The notes: generated by a model not told the origin, from the letters alone. A stretch of 64,000 nt of DNA from Dallia pectoralis (GCA_029465975.1 CM055761.1:1839758-1903757), one strand, 5' to 3'; positions 36,871-47,582 are shown, counted from the stretch's first letter. Made by a program: numbers and translations.

Positions 36871-37048
36871 CTTGTATCTGGGTGTTTGGGCTGGGTCTAT
36901 ATATCTGGGTGTTTGGGCTGGGTCTATATATCTGGGTGTTTGGGCTGGGTCTATATATCTGGGTGTTTGGGCTGGGTCTATATATCTGGGTGTTTGGGCT
37001 GGGTCTATATATCTGGGTGTTTGGGCTGGGTCTATATATCTGGGTGTT
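36871..37048. repeat. 27-bp minisatellite
   Basis: Between six and seven copies of a 27-bp unit: tatatatctgggtgtttggg followed by ctgggtc. The 9-codon period makes spurious ORFs on both strands. Confidence 0.96.
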
Positions 37049-37271
37049 ATCCCAGTGTTGTCTGAGTGTCCTGATTTGGGGCCCTTGCAGATCTGTTGGG
37101 TTACGGGTTTGATTTCCATGGTGGCCCGGGTTTGAGGTAATGCCATATCACCTTAGGGCTAAGGTTTGATGATTTATATCTGGGGTTTACATTGGAATTA
37201 CGGACAAAATGTAAGGATGAGTATTGTTGTATTAAAGGGAAGTGACTGACTCCGAGATGGGGAGAGGAGAA

Positions 37272-38672
37272 GGAGGGAGAGTACCAGAGGGTAGAGGGTA
37301 GAGCACCAGAGGGTAGAGGGTAGAGCACCAGAGGGTAGAGGGTAGAGCACCAGAGGGTAGAGGGTAGAGCACCAGAGGGTAGAGCACCAGAGGGTAGAGC
37401 ACCAGAGGGTAGAGGGAGAGCACCAGAGGGTAGAGCACCAGAGGGTAGAGCACCAGAGGGTAGAGGGAGAGCACCAGAGGGTGGAGGGAGAGCACCAGAG
37501 GATAGAGGGTAGAGCACCAGAGGGTAGAGGGTAGAGCACCAGAGGGTAGAGGGTAGAGCACCAGAGGGTAGAGGGTAGAGCACCAGAGGGTAGAGGGTAG
37601 AGCACCAGAGGGAGGGTAGAGCACCAAAGGGTAGAGGGTAGAGCACCAGAGGGTAGAGGGTAGAGGACCAGAGGGTAGAGCACCAGAGGGTAGAGCACCA
37701 GAGGGTAGAGGGAGAGCACCAGAGGGTAGAGCACCAGAGGGTAGAGGGAGAGCACCAGAGGGTAGAGCACCAGAGGGTAGAGGGAGAGCACCAGAGGGTA
37801 GAGGGAGAGCACCAGAGGGTAGAGGGAGAGCACCAGAGGGTAGAGGGTAGAGCACCAGAGGGTAGAGGGAGAGCACCAGAGGGTAGAGCACCAGAGGGTA
37901 GAGCACCAGAGGGTAGAGCACCAGAGGGTAGAGGGAGAGCACCAGAGAGGGTAGAGCACCAGAGGGTAGGGAGAGCACCAGAGGGTAGAGGGAGAGAGGG
38001 TAGAGCACCAGAGGGTAGAGGGTAGAGCACCAGAGGGGGCACCAGAGGGAGGGTAGAGCACCAGAGGGTAGGGTAGAGCACCAGAGGGTAGAGCACCAGA
38101 GGGTAGAGCACCAGAGGGTAGAGGGAGAGCACCAGAGGGTAGAGCACCAGAGGGTAGAGGGAGAGCACCAGAGGGTAGAGCACCAGAGGGTAGAGGGAGA
38201 GCACCAGAGGGTAGAGGGAGAGCACCAGAGGGTAGAGGGAGAGCACCCAGAGGGTAGAGCACCAGAGGGTAGAGCACCAGAGGGGAGCACCAGAGGGTAG
38301 AGCACCAGAGGGTAGGGGAGCACCAGAGGGTAGAGGGAGAGCACCAGAGGGTAGAGGGAGAGCACCAGAGGGTAGAGGGTAGAGCACCAGAGGGTAGAGG
38401 GAGAGCACCAGAGGGAGGGAGAGCACCAGAGGGTAGAGGGAGAGCACCAGAGGGTAGAGGGAGAGCACCAGAGGGTAGAGGGAGAGCACCAGAGGGTAGA
38501 GGGAGAGCACCAGAGGGTAGAGGGTAGAGCACCAGAGGGTAGAGGGAGAGCACCAGAGGGTAGAGGGTAGAGCACCAGAGGGTCGAGCACCAGAGGGTAG
38601 AGCACCAGAGGTTAGAGCACCAGAGGGTAGAGGGAGAGCACCAGAGGGTAGAGGGTAGAAGGTAGAAGGAGA
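37272..38672. repeat. 1.4-kb minisatellite of 14-15-bp G/A-rich units
   Basis: Built from agagcaccagagggt and agagggtagagggt modules in irregular order, over 60 module pairs. Indels occur throughout (for example near 37950, 38035 and 38280). The purine strand is the + strand. All three minus-strand frames are open over most of the array, producing three overlapping spurious ORFs. Confidence 0.97.
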
Positions 38673-38914
38673 TTTTGGACTATAGGTCAGGTTCACTAAA
38701 TGACTTTTCCATGACTACTGGTATCTGAGCCATTCTGAGCCCAAGGATATTCTCTGTTTATGCTCAAGCAAAGACCTGCAGATTAGCCGGCCTGGCATTC
38801 GCCTGATTAAAATGACCTTCTTGTGTAAACTAAGCCTGAGAAGCTGAGAGCACAGAGGGACCTCTCGGCTTGCCGCTTTCTGCCTAAGCCCTGTCTGGCT
38901 AATTAACCTGCAGC

Positions 38915-39178
38915 CGCACACACACACACACACACACCCACACACAGGAGGCACACACACACACACACCCACAAACACACACACCCACACACAGGAGGCA
39001 CACACACAAACACACACCCACAAACACACACCCACACACCCACACACAGGAGGCACACACACATACACACACACACACACATACACACACCCACACACAT
39101 ACACACACACACACACACACACATACACACACACACACACATACCCACACACATTCACACACACTCCTACACACACAA
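38915..39178. repeat. Compound (CA)n microsatellite with 28-40-bp higher-order units
   Basis: ca runs are punctuated by cccacacacaggaggcac (four times) and by cacatac. Confidence 0.93.
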
Positions 39179-39310
39179 CCACTTGTACAGACAAACATAC
39201 ACAACTTTTCCGCTGGTGGTCCGTATTGAGTTAAGGCAGCAGCAAAGCCTCATGGGTAAGGTGCTAATAAAGCACTTATCTCCATCAGTGACATCACAAC
39301 TCTGGCAACA

Positions 39311-39396
39311 TGTGTGTATGTGCCTGCCTGTGTGTGTGTGTGTGTGCCTGTGTGTGTGTGTGTGTGCCTGCTTGTGTGTTTGTGTGTGTGTATGTG
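39311..39396. repeat. (TG)n microsatellite
   Basis: tg runs interrupted by tgcctg at roughly 20-bp spacing. Confidence 0.92.
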
Positions 39397-41228
39397 CCGA
39401 ATGACTTCTAGATGAACGCTGTGACGTCGTCCTCTTACCAGAGATCACCGGATATGCTTCAGCCAAAGTTTTCGATCTCATGTAGAGTGAGGTGTGGAGC
39501 GTTTTCTATAGTCAAACTCTACCCGCACAGTTTAGTCTGTGTTGAGGTCATTTTATCGCATCAGACCACCTGCTGGTTGACCTCTTCACGGTGCCCAGAC
39601 TCGTAAACATGAGTAGTTTCATGGTTGCAGTTTTGACGATTCAGTTGTTTCTGTGGAACAGTGAATAGGAGAGATGGGGCATCCTTGCTGTGTTACCCAT
39701 GCTCATTGATAATGACGTGTGCTTGCTCATCCATATTCCTGTTGGTCAAGACGTTTTTTCATTTAGCGGAGGCCCATGTCGCTTGCGTCGTCCACAGACC
39801 TGCTGGCTCTGTAAAGGAGATAGTAGAGACCGAAACGAAGGAAAAGAAGCGGACAGAGAAGTTGGGAAAAGTTGAATGGGAAGTATCGAGGAGGAATGAA
39901 GTGGGTTTGGAAAATTGATATTTGTTCAGTCCATGTAACAAATTCAGAGTGAAACAGGTAAACAGACTGACGTTAAACACAAGAAACATGGTGATGTCCT
40001 CTTTGTGTGATTCCTATGTGATATCAGCCGTAGCTTCAAAGTCTCTGTCCCGTAAGATGCATTACTTTCACTTCAAGACAAAAACCGACCAGTCGGGCTG
40101 AGAAATGATTTAAAGAATAGTTTCCTGTCCCACTTGCTTTAAAATGGCTCTCTGACCAGGGTTCTAAACCTACTTGTTTTCATTACAATACTACAGCTAT
40201 GCTTCCTTGATCTTGGCCCGGTAAACTGGAACCTATCAAACGGTCTCAAACAAAGTGCAAAGCAAGCTCATGTGGCATTCAGGTCAGGCCCGGTTTGAGT
40301 CTGGACCAAGTAATTAACCCCTTACAACCCAGGGGAAATCACCTGGCCGTCCACTCCGGCTCATTCCTTACAACACCCAGCGCCTTTTTCACGTGTTGAC
40401 AAAGACATCCGTCACTAACGACATGATGTTCTGACGTCACTTAGCTAAATAATGCATTACTTTGAGATAAAAAAAAAAAACCACAATGCTGAAGTTGCTC
40501 TTCGGAAAGTTACAATGTCAACCGAAGGCCCTGCGAGAGATAAAGAAAAGTTACTCTGACGAAAAGTTGGCGTACACGAGTGGGATGAGACGGATGAGGT
40601 GAAATGGTTTGACTTGAGGAGGACTTCTCTCCAGCTGTTCGCTGTGGTCTCTGGTCTAGACAGACATACAGATGGGATGAGCACCACTGACGTGTCGTAA
40701 CCCACTTCCTGGACACACCCGGCTTTGGACGCCCGTCGAGAAGGAATCGCCGGAGGGTTAATAGAGATGAGAGTTATTTGTTCGGCTTGGGTTGACTCCT
40801 CCAACTGCAGAGGGAGACTCTTCCTTTGCCTTCCCTTGTGCTTTTAGACTGCTATAGTGCTTGTAAACAAATGGATCCTTTATGAACAAATGTTTGCGAT
40901 GGAGGAAATGTAATATGAGGAGGAAGGGGGAGGAGGGGGTGAGGGTCTGTGCCTGGATTTGAGGGAGCGAGCAAGGATGAGGGTGAGAGTCTGAGATTTG
41001 AAAGGCCTGGACTGGGAAGAAGACAGGGATCTCATTAGAGGTTCCTGTGGACGGTCCTCCTCCACGGCTGGGTGCAGGAGGGGGACATTGTTCTCATCCT
41101 GCCCCAGCTCGGGGCTCCCGGCATGGGCTTGGCTTGTTTGGTGGACACCCTCCCGTGGAGGCTGGGGCAGGCTATCAAAGGGACAAAGGAGCCTTTGGTG
41201 TGCTGACAGGCGGTCAGGTCAAAGGCTG

Positions 41229-41364
41229 GTGTGCGTGTGCATGTGTGCGTGTATGTGTGTGTGTGTATGTGTGCATGTGTGTATGTGTGTGGGTGTGTGT
41301 GTATGTGTGTGTGTGTGTGTGTGTGAATTTGTGTGTGTGTATGTGTGTGTATGTGTATGTGTGT

Positions 41365-41403
<39 letters not shown>

Positions 41404-41514
41404 CATGTGTGTATGTGTGTGTGTGTGGGTGTGTATGTGTGTGTGTGTGTGTGTATGTGTGTGTGTGTGTGAATATGTGTGTGTGTATGTGTGTGTATGT
41501 GTATGTGTGTACGT

Positions 41515-41551
<37 letters not shown>

Positions 41552-41552
41552 T

Positions 41553-41591
<39 letters not shown>

Positions 41592-41600
41592 TATGTGTGC
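41229..41600. repeat. 370-bp (TG)n microsatellite
   Basis: A long tg tract with tatg, acgtg and gggtg interruptions. A segment from about 41300 to 41410 is partly repeated at 41420-41590, indicating higher-order duplication. Strongly Z-DNA prone. Confidence 0.95.
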
Positions 41601-42311
41601 TTATTTCTATCCGTCACCCAACAGTCAGAAACAAGTAGCACACAGACAGTTTTCTTCTAACATAGTTTTCTAATAGACACTATTCTACTGGATTCTTCTA
41701 ACAGACACCCTAACAGTTCGTGATGTGCAGTAGGGTCTGGCCTGGAACTCAAAACGAGTTGAAAACACAAAGTAGGACAGGGTGATAGAAAACAGGCCGA
41801 TAGTTAAGTCCCTTATCTCAAGCCCACATCTTCCTGACTCGGTTTGTAGTGGAGTATGCAGCAGGCTAATGGGTTTGGCTTATACAGTATATAGGTCAAA
41901 CATCTGTCTGAAGAAATATTAAAAGAGGTGAAACTTCCTGCGTCGTTGTTTTCCGACCTTCTCTCTGACCTCCTCTACTGTGCGACGAGTTCCTTACAAG
42001 TTCCTCAGAGATTACAACACTCCACCTCGACTTCTCCTCTGCAATTACCAGTTCGGTTGAACAGCGCCGAAGAGAATATCCTCAAAAGTCCCCCACCCTC
42101 TTTTTGTCAGACCCGGTATGTGGTGCATCTGGTTCCAGGCATTTAATTACATTCATAACCTGCTAAGTCAGTAATTTCTTGACCCACACGCCATCTTCAG
42201 CCTTCATCTTCCGCCTCCGTCCCCTCTTCATCTTGCCCTGTCTTCTCCCTCTCTCTGGTTTTATCTCAGGTCATTGTCAGGTTTTTCTTCGGCCAGGAGC
42301 AACAGTGCCGT

Positions 42312-42689
42312 TGTCACGACCGCTGTAAGGTGTAGTGTAGGAAGCCATGTGCAGAGTCGTAGATGATCCGTTTAAAGACAAGGTTTATTTCTTCAAACAT
42401 AAAACAAACCGAAAACGGCGACAAAAGGCTAAATGGCTAAACTGAAATGAAAGTGCGCATATGTAGCGTCTTATAAATATACAGTTCCCAAAACCAATAC
42501 AACCTATTTACAAACAAACACTCACCTCTATCATACTGTGACATGTAACAATGAAGAGCAAAGAGTGACATCTAGCAATCCCCTTTATAGCCCAGTGATT
42601 GCAAAACCCCAACAGCTGTAACCAACATAAACCAGGAAGTGGGCACCCGAAACCAGACAGTGCAGTACCCTAACTCACCACTTGTGACA
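42312..42689 (-). repeat. Left LTR (3' LTR in element orientation)
   Basis: 378 bp, terminal inverted tgtcac/gtgaca. It contains TATAAA on the minus strand (42589-42584) and AATAAA on the minus strand (42389-42384), consistent with U3 and R regions about 200 nt apart. Confidence 0.95.
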
Positions 42690-42799
42690 GTACCCCCACT
42701 TAAGGCTAGCTCCCAGATAGCCAACAACAACCAACATCAACAACATACAAAAAAAAAAAAAGGAGCAACAGGCAAGGACCCACTGTCATACCCAAAGGG

Positions 42800-44656
42800 T
42801 TAGTCCAAGACAGCAGGTCCAGCCCTTAAAGGGCCTTGGTGGCCCGATCGCCGTCTTGTGCGGCAAGGCTTCCGCCATCTTGTGGGACGTGGCGGCGGCC
42901 ATCGTGGTGGGCGTGGCGGCGGCCATCGGCGTGGCGGCGGCCATCGACGTGGGCGTGGCGGCGGCCATCGACGTGGGCGTGGCGGCGGCCATCGACGTGG
43001 GCGTGGCGGCGGCCATCGACGTGGCGTGGCGGCGGCCATCGACGTGGCGTGGCGGCGGCCATCGACGTGGGCGTGGCGGCGGCCATCGACGTGGGCGGTG
43101 ACGCTCTGGGAGCTCTGGCGGGCGGTGACGCTCTGGGAGCTCTGGCGGGCGGTGACGCTCTGGGAGCTCTGGCGGGCGGTGACGGTCTGGGAGCTCTGGC
43201 GGGCGGTGACGCTCTGGGAGCTCTGGCGGGCGGTGACGCTCTGGGAGCTCTGTCGGGCGGTGACGCTCTGGGAGCTCTGTCGGGCGGTGACGCTCTGGGA
43301 GCTCTGTCGGGCGGTGACGCTCTGGGAGCTCTGTCGGGCGGTGACGCTCTGGGAGCTCTGGCGGGCGGTGACGCTCTGGGAGCTCTGGCAGGCAAGGACG
43401 CTCTGGGAGCTCTGGCAGGCAAGGACGCTCTGGGAGCTCTGGCAGGCAAGGACGCTCTGGGAGCTCTGGCAGGCAAGGACGCTCTGGGAGCTCTGGCAGG
43501 CAAGGACGCTCTGGGAGCTCTGGCAGGCAAGGACGCTCTGGGAGCTCTGGCAGGCAAGGACGCTCTGGGAGCTCTGGCAGGCAAGGACGCTCTGGGAGCT
43601 CTGGCAGGCAAGGACGCTCCGGGAGCTCTGGCAGAGGAAGCAGATGACACTCCGGAAGCTCTGGCAGGCAGGGACGCTCTGGGAGCTCTGGCGGAGGAAG
43701 GAGATGACACTCCGGGAGCTCTGGCAGGCAGGGACGCTCTGGGAGCTCTGGCGGAGGAAGCAGATGACACTCCGGGAGCTCTGGCAGGCGGGGACGCTCT
43801 GGGAGCTCTGGCGGAGGAAGGAGATGACACTCCGGGAGCTCTGGCAGGCAGGGACGCTCTGGGAGCTCTGGCGGAGGAAGCAGATGACACTCCGGGAGCT
43901 CTGGCAGGCAGGGACGCTCTGGGAGCTCTGGCGGAGGAAGGAGATGACACTCCGGGAGCTCTGGCAGGCAGGGACGCTCTGGGAGCTCTGGCGGAGGAAG
44001 GAGGAGCCCTCAGGGCACTCACACTGGAGTGGGAGGAGCTGGTCCGGGCACTCACGTAGAGGGGGTAGGAGCCGCTCAGGACACTCACGCTTCAGTGGGA
44101 GGGGCTGGTCCGGGCACTCACGTAGAGGGGGGAGGAGCCGCTCAGTACACTCAAGCAAAGGTGGGAGGGGCTCATCTAGACACTCACGCAGAGGAGGGAG
44201 GAGCCGCTCAGTACACTCAAGCAAAGGTGGGAGGGGCTCATCTTGGAACTCCTGCTGTGGTGGAAGGGACCGCTCAGGGCACTCTTGCTGGAGTGGGAGA
44301 GGCTGGTCCTGTAGGGTGAACCACACCCCCCACCATCTCCTAATCACCTCGGACGGCTGGCTCTCCAGGCCCTTAGGTGGTCTCTGGGCCCTGGAGGTTG
44401 GTGGCCGGAAAGGGTCATAGCCCTGTTGGAGCTGGGGTTTTGGCTTCAGCTCCAGAGCTCTTGCTGGCTCTGGCTGCAGCCCCGGAGCAGTGGGTGGTTG
44501 CTGTGGCAGCACCAGGGTCGTGGGTGTTCTCTCCGCGGACCTCCTTGAACACCCCGTTAGCTCCCCCCCAAAAATCACTTTGGGGCGCCTCCGGGATGTC
44601 CTCTTGCCTTCATAGAAGGCCCGCGGACCCATTTTCACAGACCCTGAATGCTGCAT
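42800..44656 (-). CDS. Long repetitive open frame inside the LTR element (function unknown)
   Basis: The open frame starts after a stop at 44798 and runs to 42800. The first in-frame ATG is at 44656, giving 618 codons; upstream codons (from a GTG at 44797) are open but lack ATG. A gtgagt donor-like site at 44803-44798 could allow a spliced leader. The first 125 residues or so after the ATG are non-repetitive, basic and proline-rich (for example KRTSRRRPK and FGGELTG). Then come imperfect 17-23-residue ECPERLLPPLRE-type units, then long runs of SSQSV-containing repeats and finally arginine/proline-rich repeats. No known domain is recognised. The tandem units are mostly multiples of 3, so the frame may be open simply because the repeats are. 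Plus-strand and other minus-strand frames are open too. Whether it is translated is unknown. Confidence 0.35.
   Translation of the reverse strand: MQHSGSVKMGPRAFYEGKRTSRRRPKVIFGGELTGCSRRSAERTPTTLVLPQQPPTAPGLQPEPARALELKPKPQLQQGYDPFRPPTSRAQRPPKGLESQPSEVIRRWWGVWFTLQDQPLPLQQECPERSLPPQQEFQDEPLPPLLECTERLLPPLRECLDEPLPPLLECTERLLPPLRECPDQPLPLKRECPERLLPPLRECPDQLLPLQCECPEGSSFLRQSSQSVPACQSSRSVISFLRQSSQSVPACQSSRSVICFLRQSSQSVPACQSSRSVISFLRQSSQSVPACQSSRSVICFLRQSSQSVPACQSSRSVISFLRQSSQSVPACQSFRSVICFLCQSSRSVLACQSSQSVLACQSSQSVLACQSSQSVLACQSSQSVLACQSSQSVLACQSSQSVLACQSSQSVLACQSSQSVLACQSSQSVTARQSSQSVTARQSSQSVTARQSSQSVTARQSSQSVTARQSSQSVTARQSSQSVTARQSSQTVTARQSSQSVTARQSSQSVTARQSSQSVTAHVDGRRHAHVDGRRHATSMAAATPRRWPPPRPRRWPPPRPRRWPPPRPRRWPPPRRWPPPRPPRWPPPRPTRWRKPCRTRRRSGHQGPLRAGPAVLD
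42895..43095. repeat. 24-bp array inside the LTR element
   Basis: About eight copies of gcgtggcggcggccatcgac with gtgg, a CpG-rich 24-bp unit. Two copies are 23 bp, which shifts the minus-strand frame without creating a stop. Confidence 0.93.
43095..43620. repeat. 27-bp array inside the LTR element
   Basis: About 19 copies of a 27-bp unit around gacgctctgggagctctggc. The left half has gggcggt and the right half aggcaag as the variable part. All units are 27 bp, a multiple of 3. Confidence 0.95.
43620..44015. repeat. 60-bp array inside the LTR element with a 120-bp higher-order period
   Basis: Six copies of an exact 60-bp unit containing gctctggcggaggaaggaga and tgacactccgggagctctgg. Most neighbouring copies alternate gaagga and gaagca, so the real period is mostly 120 bp. 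Confidence 0.94.
44020..44300. repeat. Imperfect 60-70-bp repeats inside the LTR element
   Basis: Degenerate copies of ggagccgctcagtacactca and gtgggaggggctcatct. They encode the ECPERLLPPLRE-type repeats on the minus strand. Confidence 0.8.
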
Positions 44657-44836
44657 TGATGGTTCGTACTCAGCATACGGCCGGAGACGTAGCCACCGCT
44701 CCTGTGGTGTCTCCGGCCGATTCCATTCCCACCGCTCCGTGGGGCGACGGTGAGTTTCATCCGACGGGGCGCTATTGCTTGCCCCCGTGGAATCCACTCA
44801 CCGTCTGGCTCCGCTGGCTTAGGTGGCTCTTCATTC

Positions 44837-45212
44837 TGTCACGACCGCTGTAAGGTGTAGTGTAGGAAGCCATGTGCAGAGTCGTAGATGATCCGTTTAA
44901 AGACAAGGTTTATTTCTTCAAACATAAAACAAACCGAAAACGGCGACAAAAGGCTAAATGGCTAAACTGAAATGAAAGTGCGCATATGTAGCGTCTTATA
45001 AATATACAGTTCCCAAAACCAATACAACCTATTTACAAACAAACACTCACCTCTATCATACTGTGACATGTAACAATGAAGAGCAAAGAGTGACATCTAG
45101 CAATCCCCTTTATAGCCCAGTGATTGCAAAACCCCAACAGCTGTAACCAACATAAACCAGGAAGTGGGCACCGAAACCAGACAGTGCAGTACCCTAACTC
45201 ACCACTGTGACA
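44837..45212 (-). repeat. Right LTR (5' LTR in element orientation)
   Basis: 376 bp, matching the left LTR except for two single-base deletions. TATAAA lies at 45114-45109 and AATAAA at 44914-44909 on the minus strand. This copy would drive element transcription toward lower coordinates. Confidence 0.95.
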
Positions 45213-45372
45213 GCCGTCCCGGTCCTTATTGTGCCGTCCCGGTCCTTATTGTGCCGTCCCGGTCCTTATTGTGCCGTCCCGGTCCTTATTGTGCCGACCC
45301 GGTCCTTATTGTGCCGTCCCGGTCCTTATTGTGCCGACCCGGTCCTTATTGTGCCGTCCCGGTCCTTATTGT
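45213..45372. repeat. 20-bp minisatellite abutting the LTR element
   Basis: Eight copies of gccgtcccggtccttattgt (variant gccgaccc), immediately adjacent to the right LTR. Confidence 0.96.
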
Positions 45373-46683
45373 TTCCTTCTGCTCGCCCTACCGACCGCTC
45401 CGGTCCCTGTGGGGTCTCTCTATTAATATCGTCGGACCGGATCTCTGCAATATCAGTTGACCGGGATCATCCCGACATGGGACACAGTGTTGAGGCCCGG
45501 CAGGCAAACCAGCCACGACGCAGGAAGACGCCGATTAAGACATTCGCTTTGTTCTAATGAAAGCACGGCGAAAGCAATATTGCTTTTCATTAATTCGCGG
45601 CAGCGTATTTCAGCCCGGAGCGTGTTGCGCTTGCGCGCGTGTGTCCGTGTGTGTTTTCTAAGCGAGCTTGTTGGATGCTGATCACTGGCTTGCGTGGGTC
45701 GCCATGGCCGCGGTGAATTATCTTAGCGATGGTTGGCTTATCTTTGGGACTGCCGCATGATAGCACCAGAGCTCTGTAATCGGACCTGGTAATCCTGTGG
45801 CTAGCGAGCGTTAGCGTAGCAATGCCTCATGAGAGAAAGTGCCCGTGTTATTCATTATCTACCTCTGAATGCTTACAGCGGTGGCTAGCCCACGTAGCGC
45901 TCCCACAGCGGCGCAAGCTGCTGCACTCTGATGGATATGGTATGTTATTGGAGGAGACACGGGGTGTTTTGCCCCACTTTTGTTCCTTGTGTGCGTACAT
46001 GTGTGTGTGTGTGTGTTAAGAAGGCTTGTTTGTGTGTATGTGTGTGTGCACGTTTGTGTGTGCGTGTGTCCGTGCGTCCATCTTGGTGTGTGTGTTAAAG
46101 AGCAAAGACCTCTGCATGAGGGAAACCTCTGATGTAGCTAGTATTTCAAATGTAGTCTTGATCTTAGTTCCCATTGCTGTTTAATAGCCCATTCCTACCA
46201 GCGTCTTTAACCCTGGCCCAGTCCATTACTAGTCAGAACACCACAATACTGATAATTACGTATGAATCGGGGCCAGATTGGCGCAGGAAGGATTAACATG
46301 AACGAACCTGTTGCTTGCTCGTTAGCGGGCTGCTTGCTCTTTATGCTTCACGTCGTGCTCTTTTTCTCAGGAGCACAGCTGACGGGCTCAAGCCAAGCAG
46401 AGTGCTGGAGAACTGGAGTCTTTTCTTTTCCTTTCAGACTGAGGTCTTTTCATGCTATCTGATGCTAACGGACATGAAGCAGCCCCCCAGGGCTGACTGT
46501 CGTTCCCCTTTTAAAATGTTAGCGCTGGGAACAAAAAGGCTAAGAGACCCACAAGTGTGTTTTTGGAGGTTGAGAGTAGACAGAGAGTTGGTTAAGAGTG
46601 TGGTCTGTTTGCATATGTTTTGTTAGAGGGAGACCTGCTTATGGAGGGTTACTGAACCCTATCAAGGTTAAAGTGTTGTATGG

Positions 46684-46917
46684 TGCTGTGTTTCTATGTC
46701 TCTGTGTCCCTGTGTTCCTGTGTCCCTGTGTGTCTGTGTCCCTGTGTCCATGTGTTCCTGGGTTTCTGTGTCCCTGTGTCCCTGTGTTTCTGTGTTTCTG
46801 TGTTCCTGTGTTTCTGTGTTCCTGTGTCTCTGTGTTCCTGTGTCTCTGTGTCCCTGTGTTTCTGTGTTTCTGTGTCTCTGTGCCTCTGTGTTCCTCCGTT
46901 CTTGCGTTTCTGTGTTT
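46684..46917. repeat. 6-15-bp minisatellite (ctgtgt-based)
   Basis: Repeats of ctgtgttcctgtgtc and ctgtgtttctgtgtt in irregular order. The pyrimidine/TG-rich array is open in all plus frames. Confidence 0.93.
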
Positions 46918-46920
46918 CGG

Positions 46921-47582
46921 ATACACAGATGATACTGATACTCAGATGATACTGATACTCTGATGATACTGATACTCAAATGATACTGATACTCAGATGA
47001 TACTGATACTCGGATGATACTGTTACTCGGATGATACTGATACTCGGATGATACTGATACTCGGATGATACTGATACTCGGATGATACTGATACTCGGAT
47101 GATACTGATACTCGGATGATACTGATACTCGGATGATACTGATACTCGGATGATACTGATACTCTGATGATACTGATACTCGGATGATACTGATACTCAG
47201 ATGATACTGATACTCTGATGATACTGATACTCAAATGATACTGATACTCGGATGATACTGATACTCGGATGATACTGTTACTCGGATGATACTGATACTC
47301 GGATGATACTGATACTCGGATGATACTGATACTCAGATGATACTGATACTCGGATGATACTGATACTCGGATGATACTGATACTCGGATGATACTGATAC
47401 TCGGATGATACTGATACTCGGATGATACTGATACTCGGATGATACTGATACTCTGATGATACTGATACTCAAATGATACTGATACTCAGATGATACTGAT
47501 ACTTGGATGATACTGATACTCGGATGATACTGATACTCAGATGATACTGATACTCGGATGATACTGATACTCGGATGATACT
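46921..47582. repeat. 17-bp minisatellite
   Basis: About 38 copies of gatgatactgatactcg (variants ca, ct, aa and tt at the two positions before gatg). A segment with the variant order ctg-caa is repeated, indicating block duplication. The 17-bp unit keeps the minus strand open. Confidence 0.96.

Larger units (their letters stand above)
42312..45212 (-). mobile_element. Non-autonomous LTR retroelement, complete, with a 5-bp target duplication
   Basis: Two direct repeats, 42312-42689 (378 bp) and 44837-45212 (376 bp), are identical by eye except for two single-base indels. Each begins tgtcac and ends gtgaca. The element is flanked by gccgt at 42307-42311 and 45213-45217, a 5-bp target-site duplication. 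Minus orientation is indicated by a polypurine-like taagtgggggtac directly before the downstream (left) LTR and by a TATA box plus AATAAA in the LTR on that strand. The sequence just inside the upstream (right) LTR does not start with tgg, so the tRNA primer site is unclear. The 2.15-kb interior has no reverse transcriptase, integrase or gag zinc knuckle that I can recognise. It therefore probably depends on another element for mobilisation. The near-identical LTRs imply a recent insertion. Confidence 0.93.

Noticed and set aside
37101..38696. Three overlapping minus-strand frames of 450-530 codons (LPSGALP/YPLVL type)
   Set aside because: They are the three frames of one purine-rich minisatellite, all open because the units contain no stop triplets.
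40457..40804. 115-codon minus-strand frame
   Set aside because: No recognisable domain, no splice context or promoter, and the length is within chance for this composition.
42858..44420. Plus-strand frames of 407 and 520 codons through the LTR interior
   Set aside because: They are antisense to the element orientation shown by the LTR TATA box, poly(A) signal and polypurine tract, and open only because of 24/27/60-bp units.
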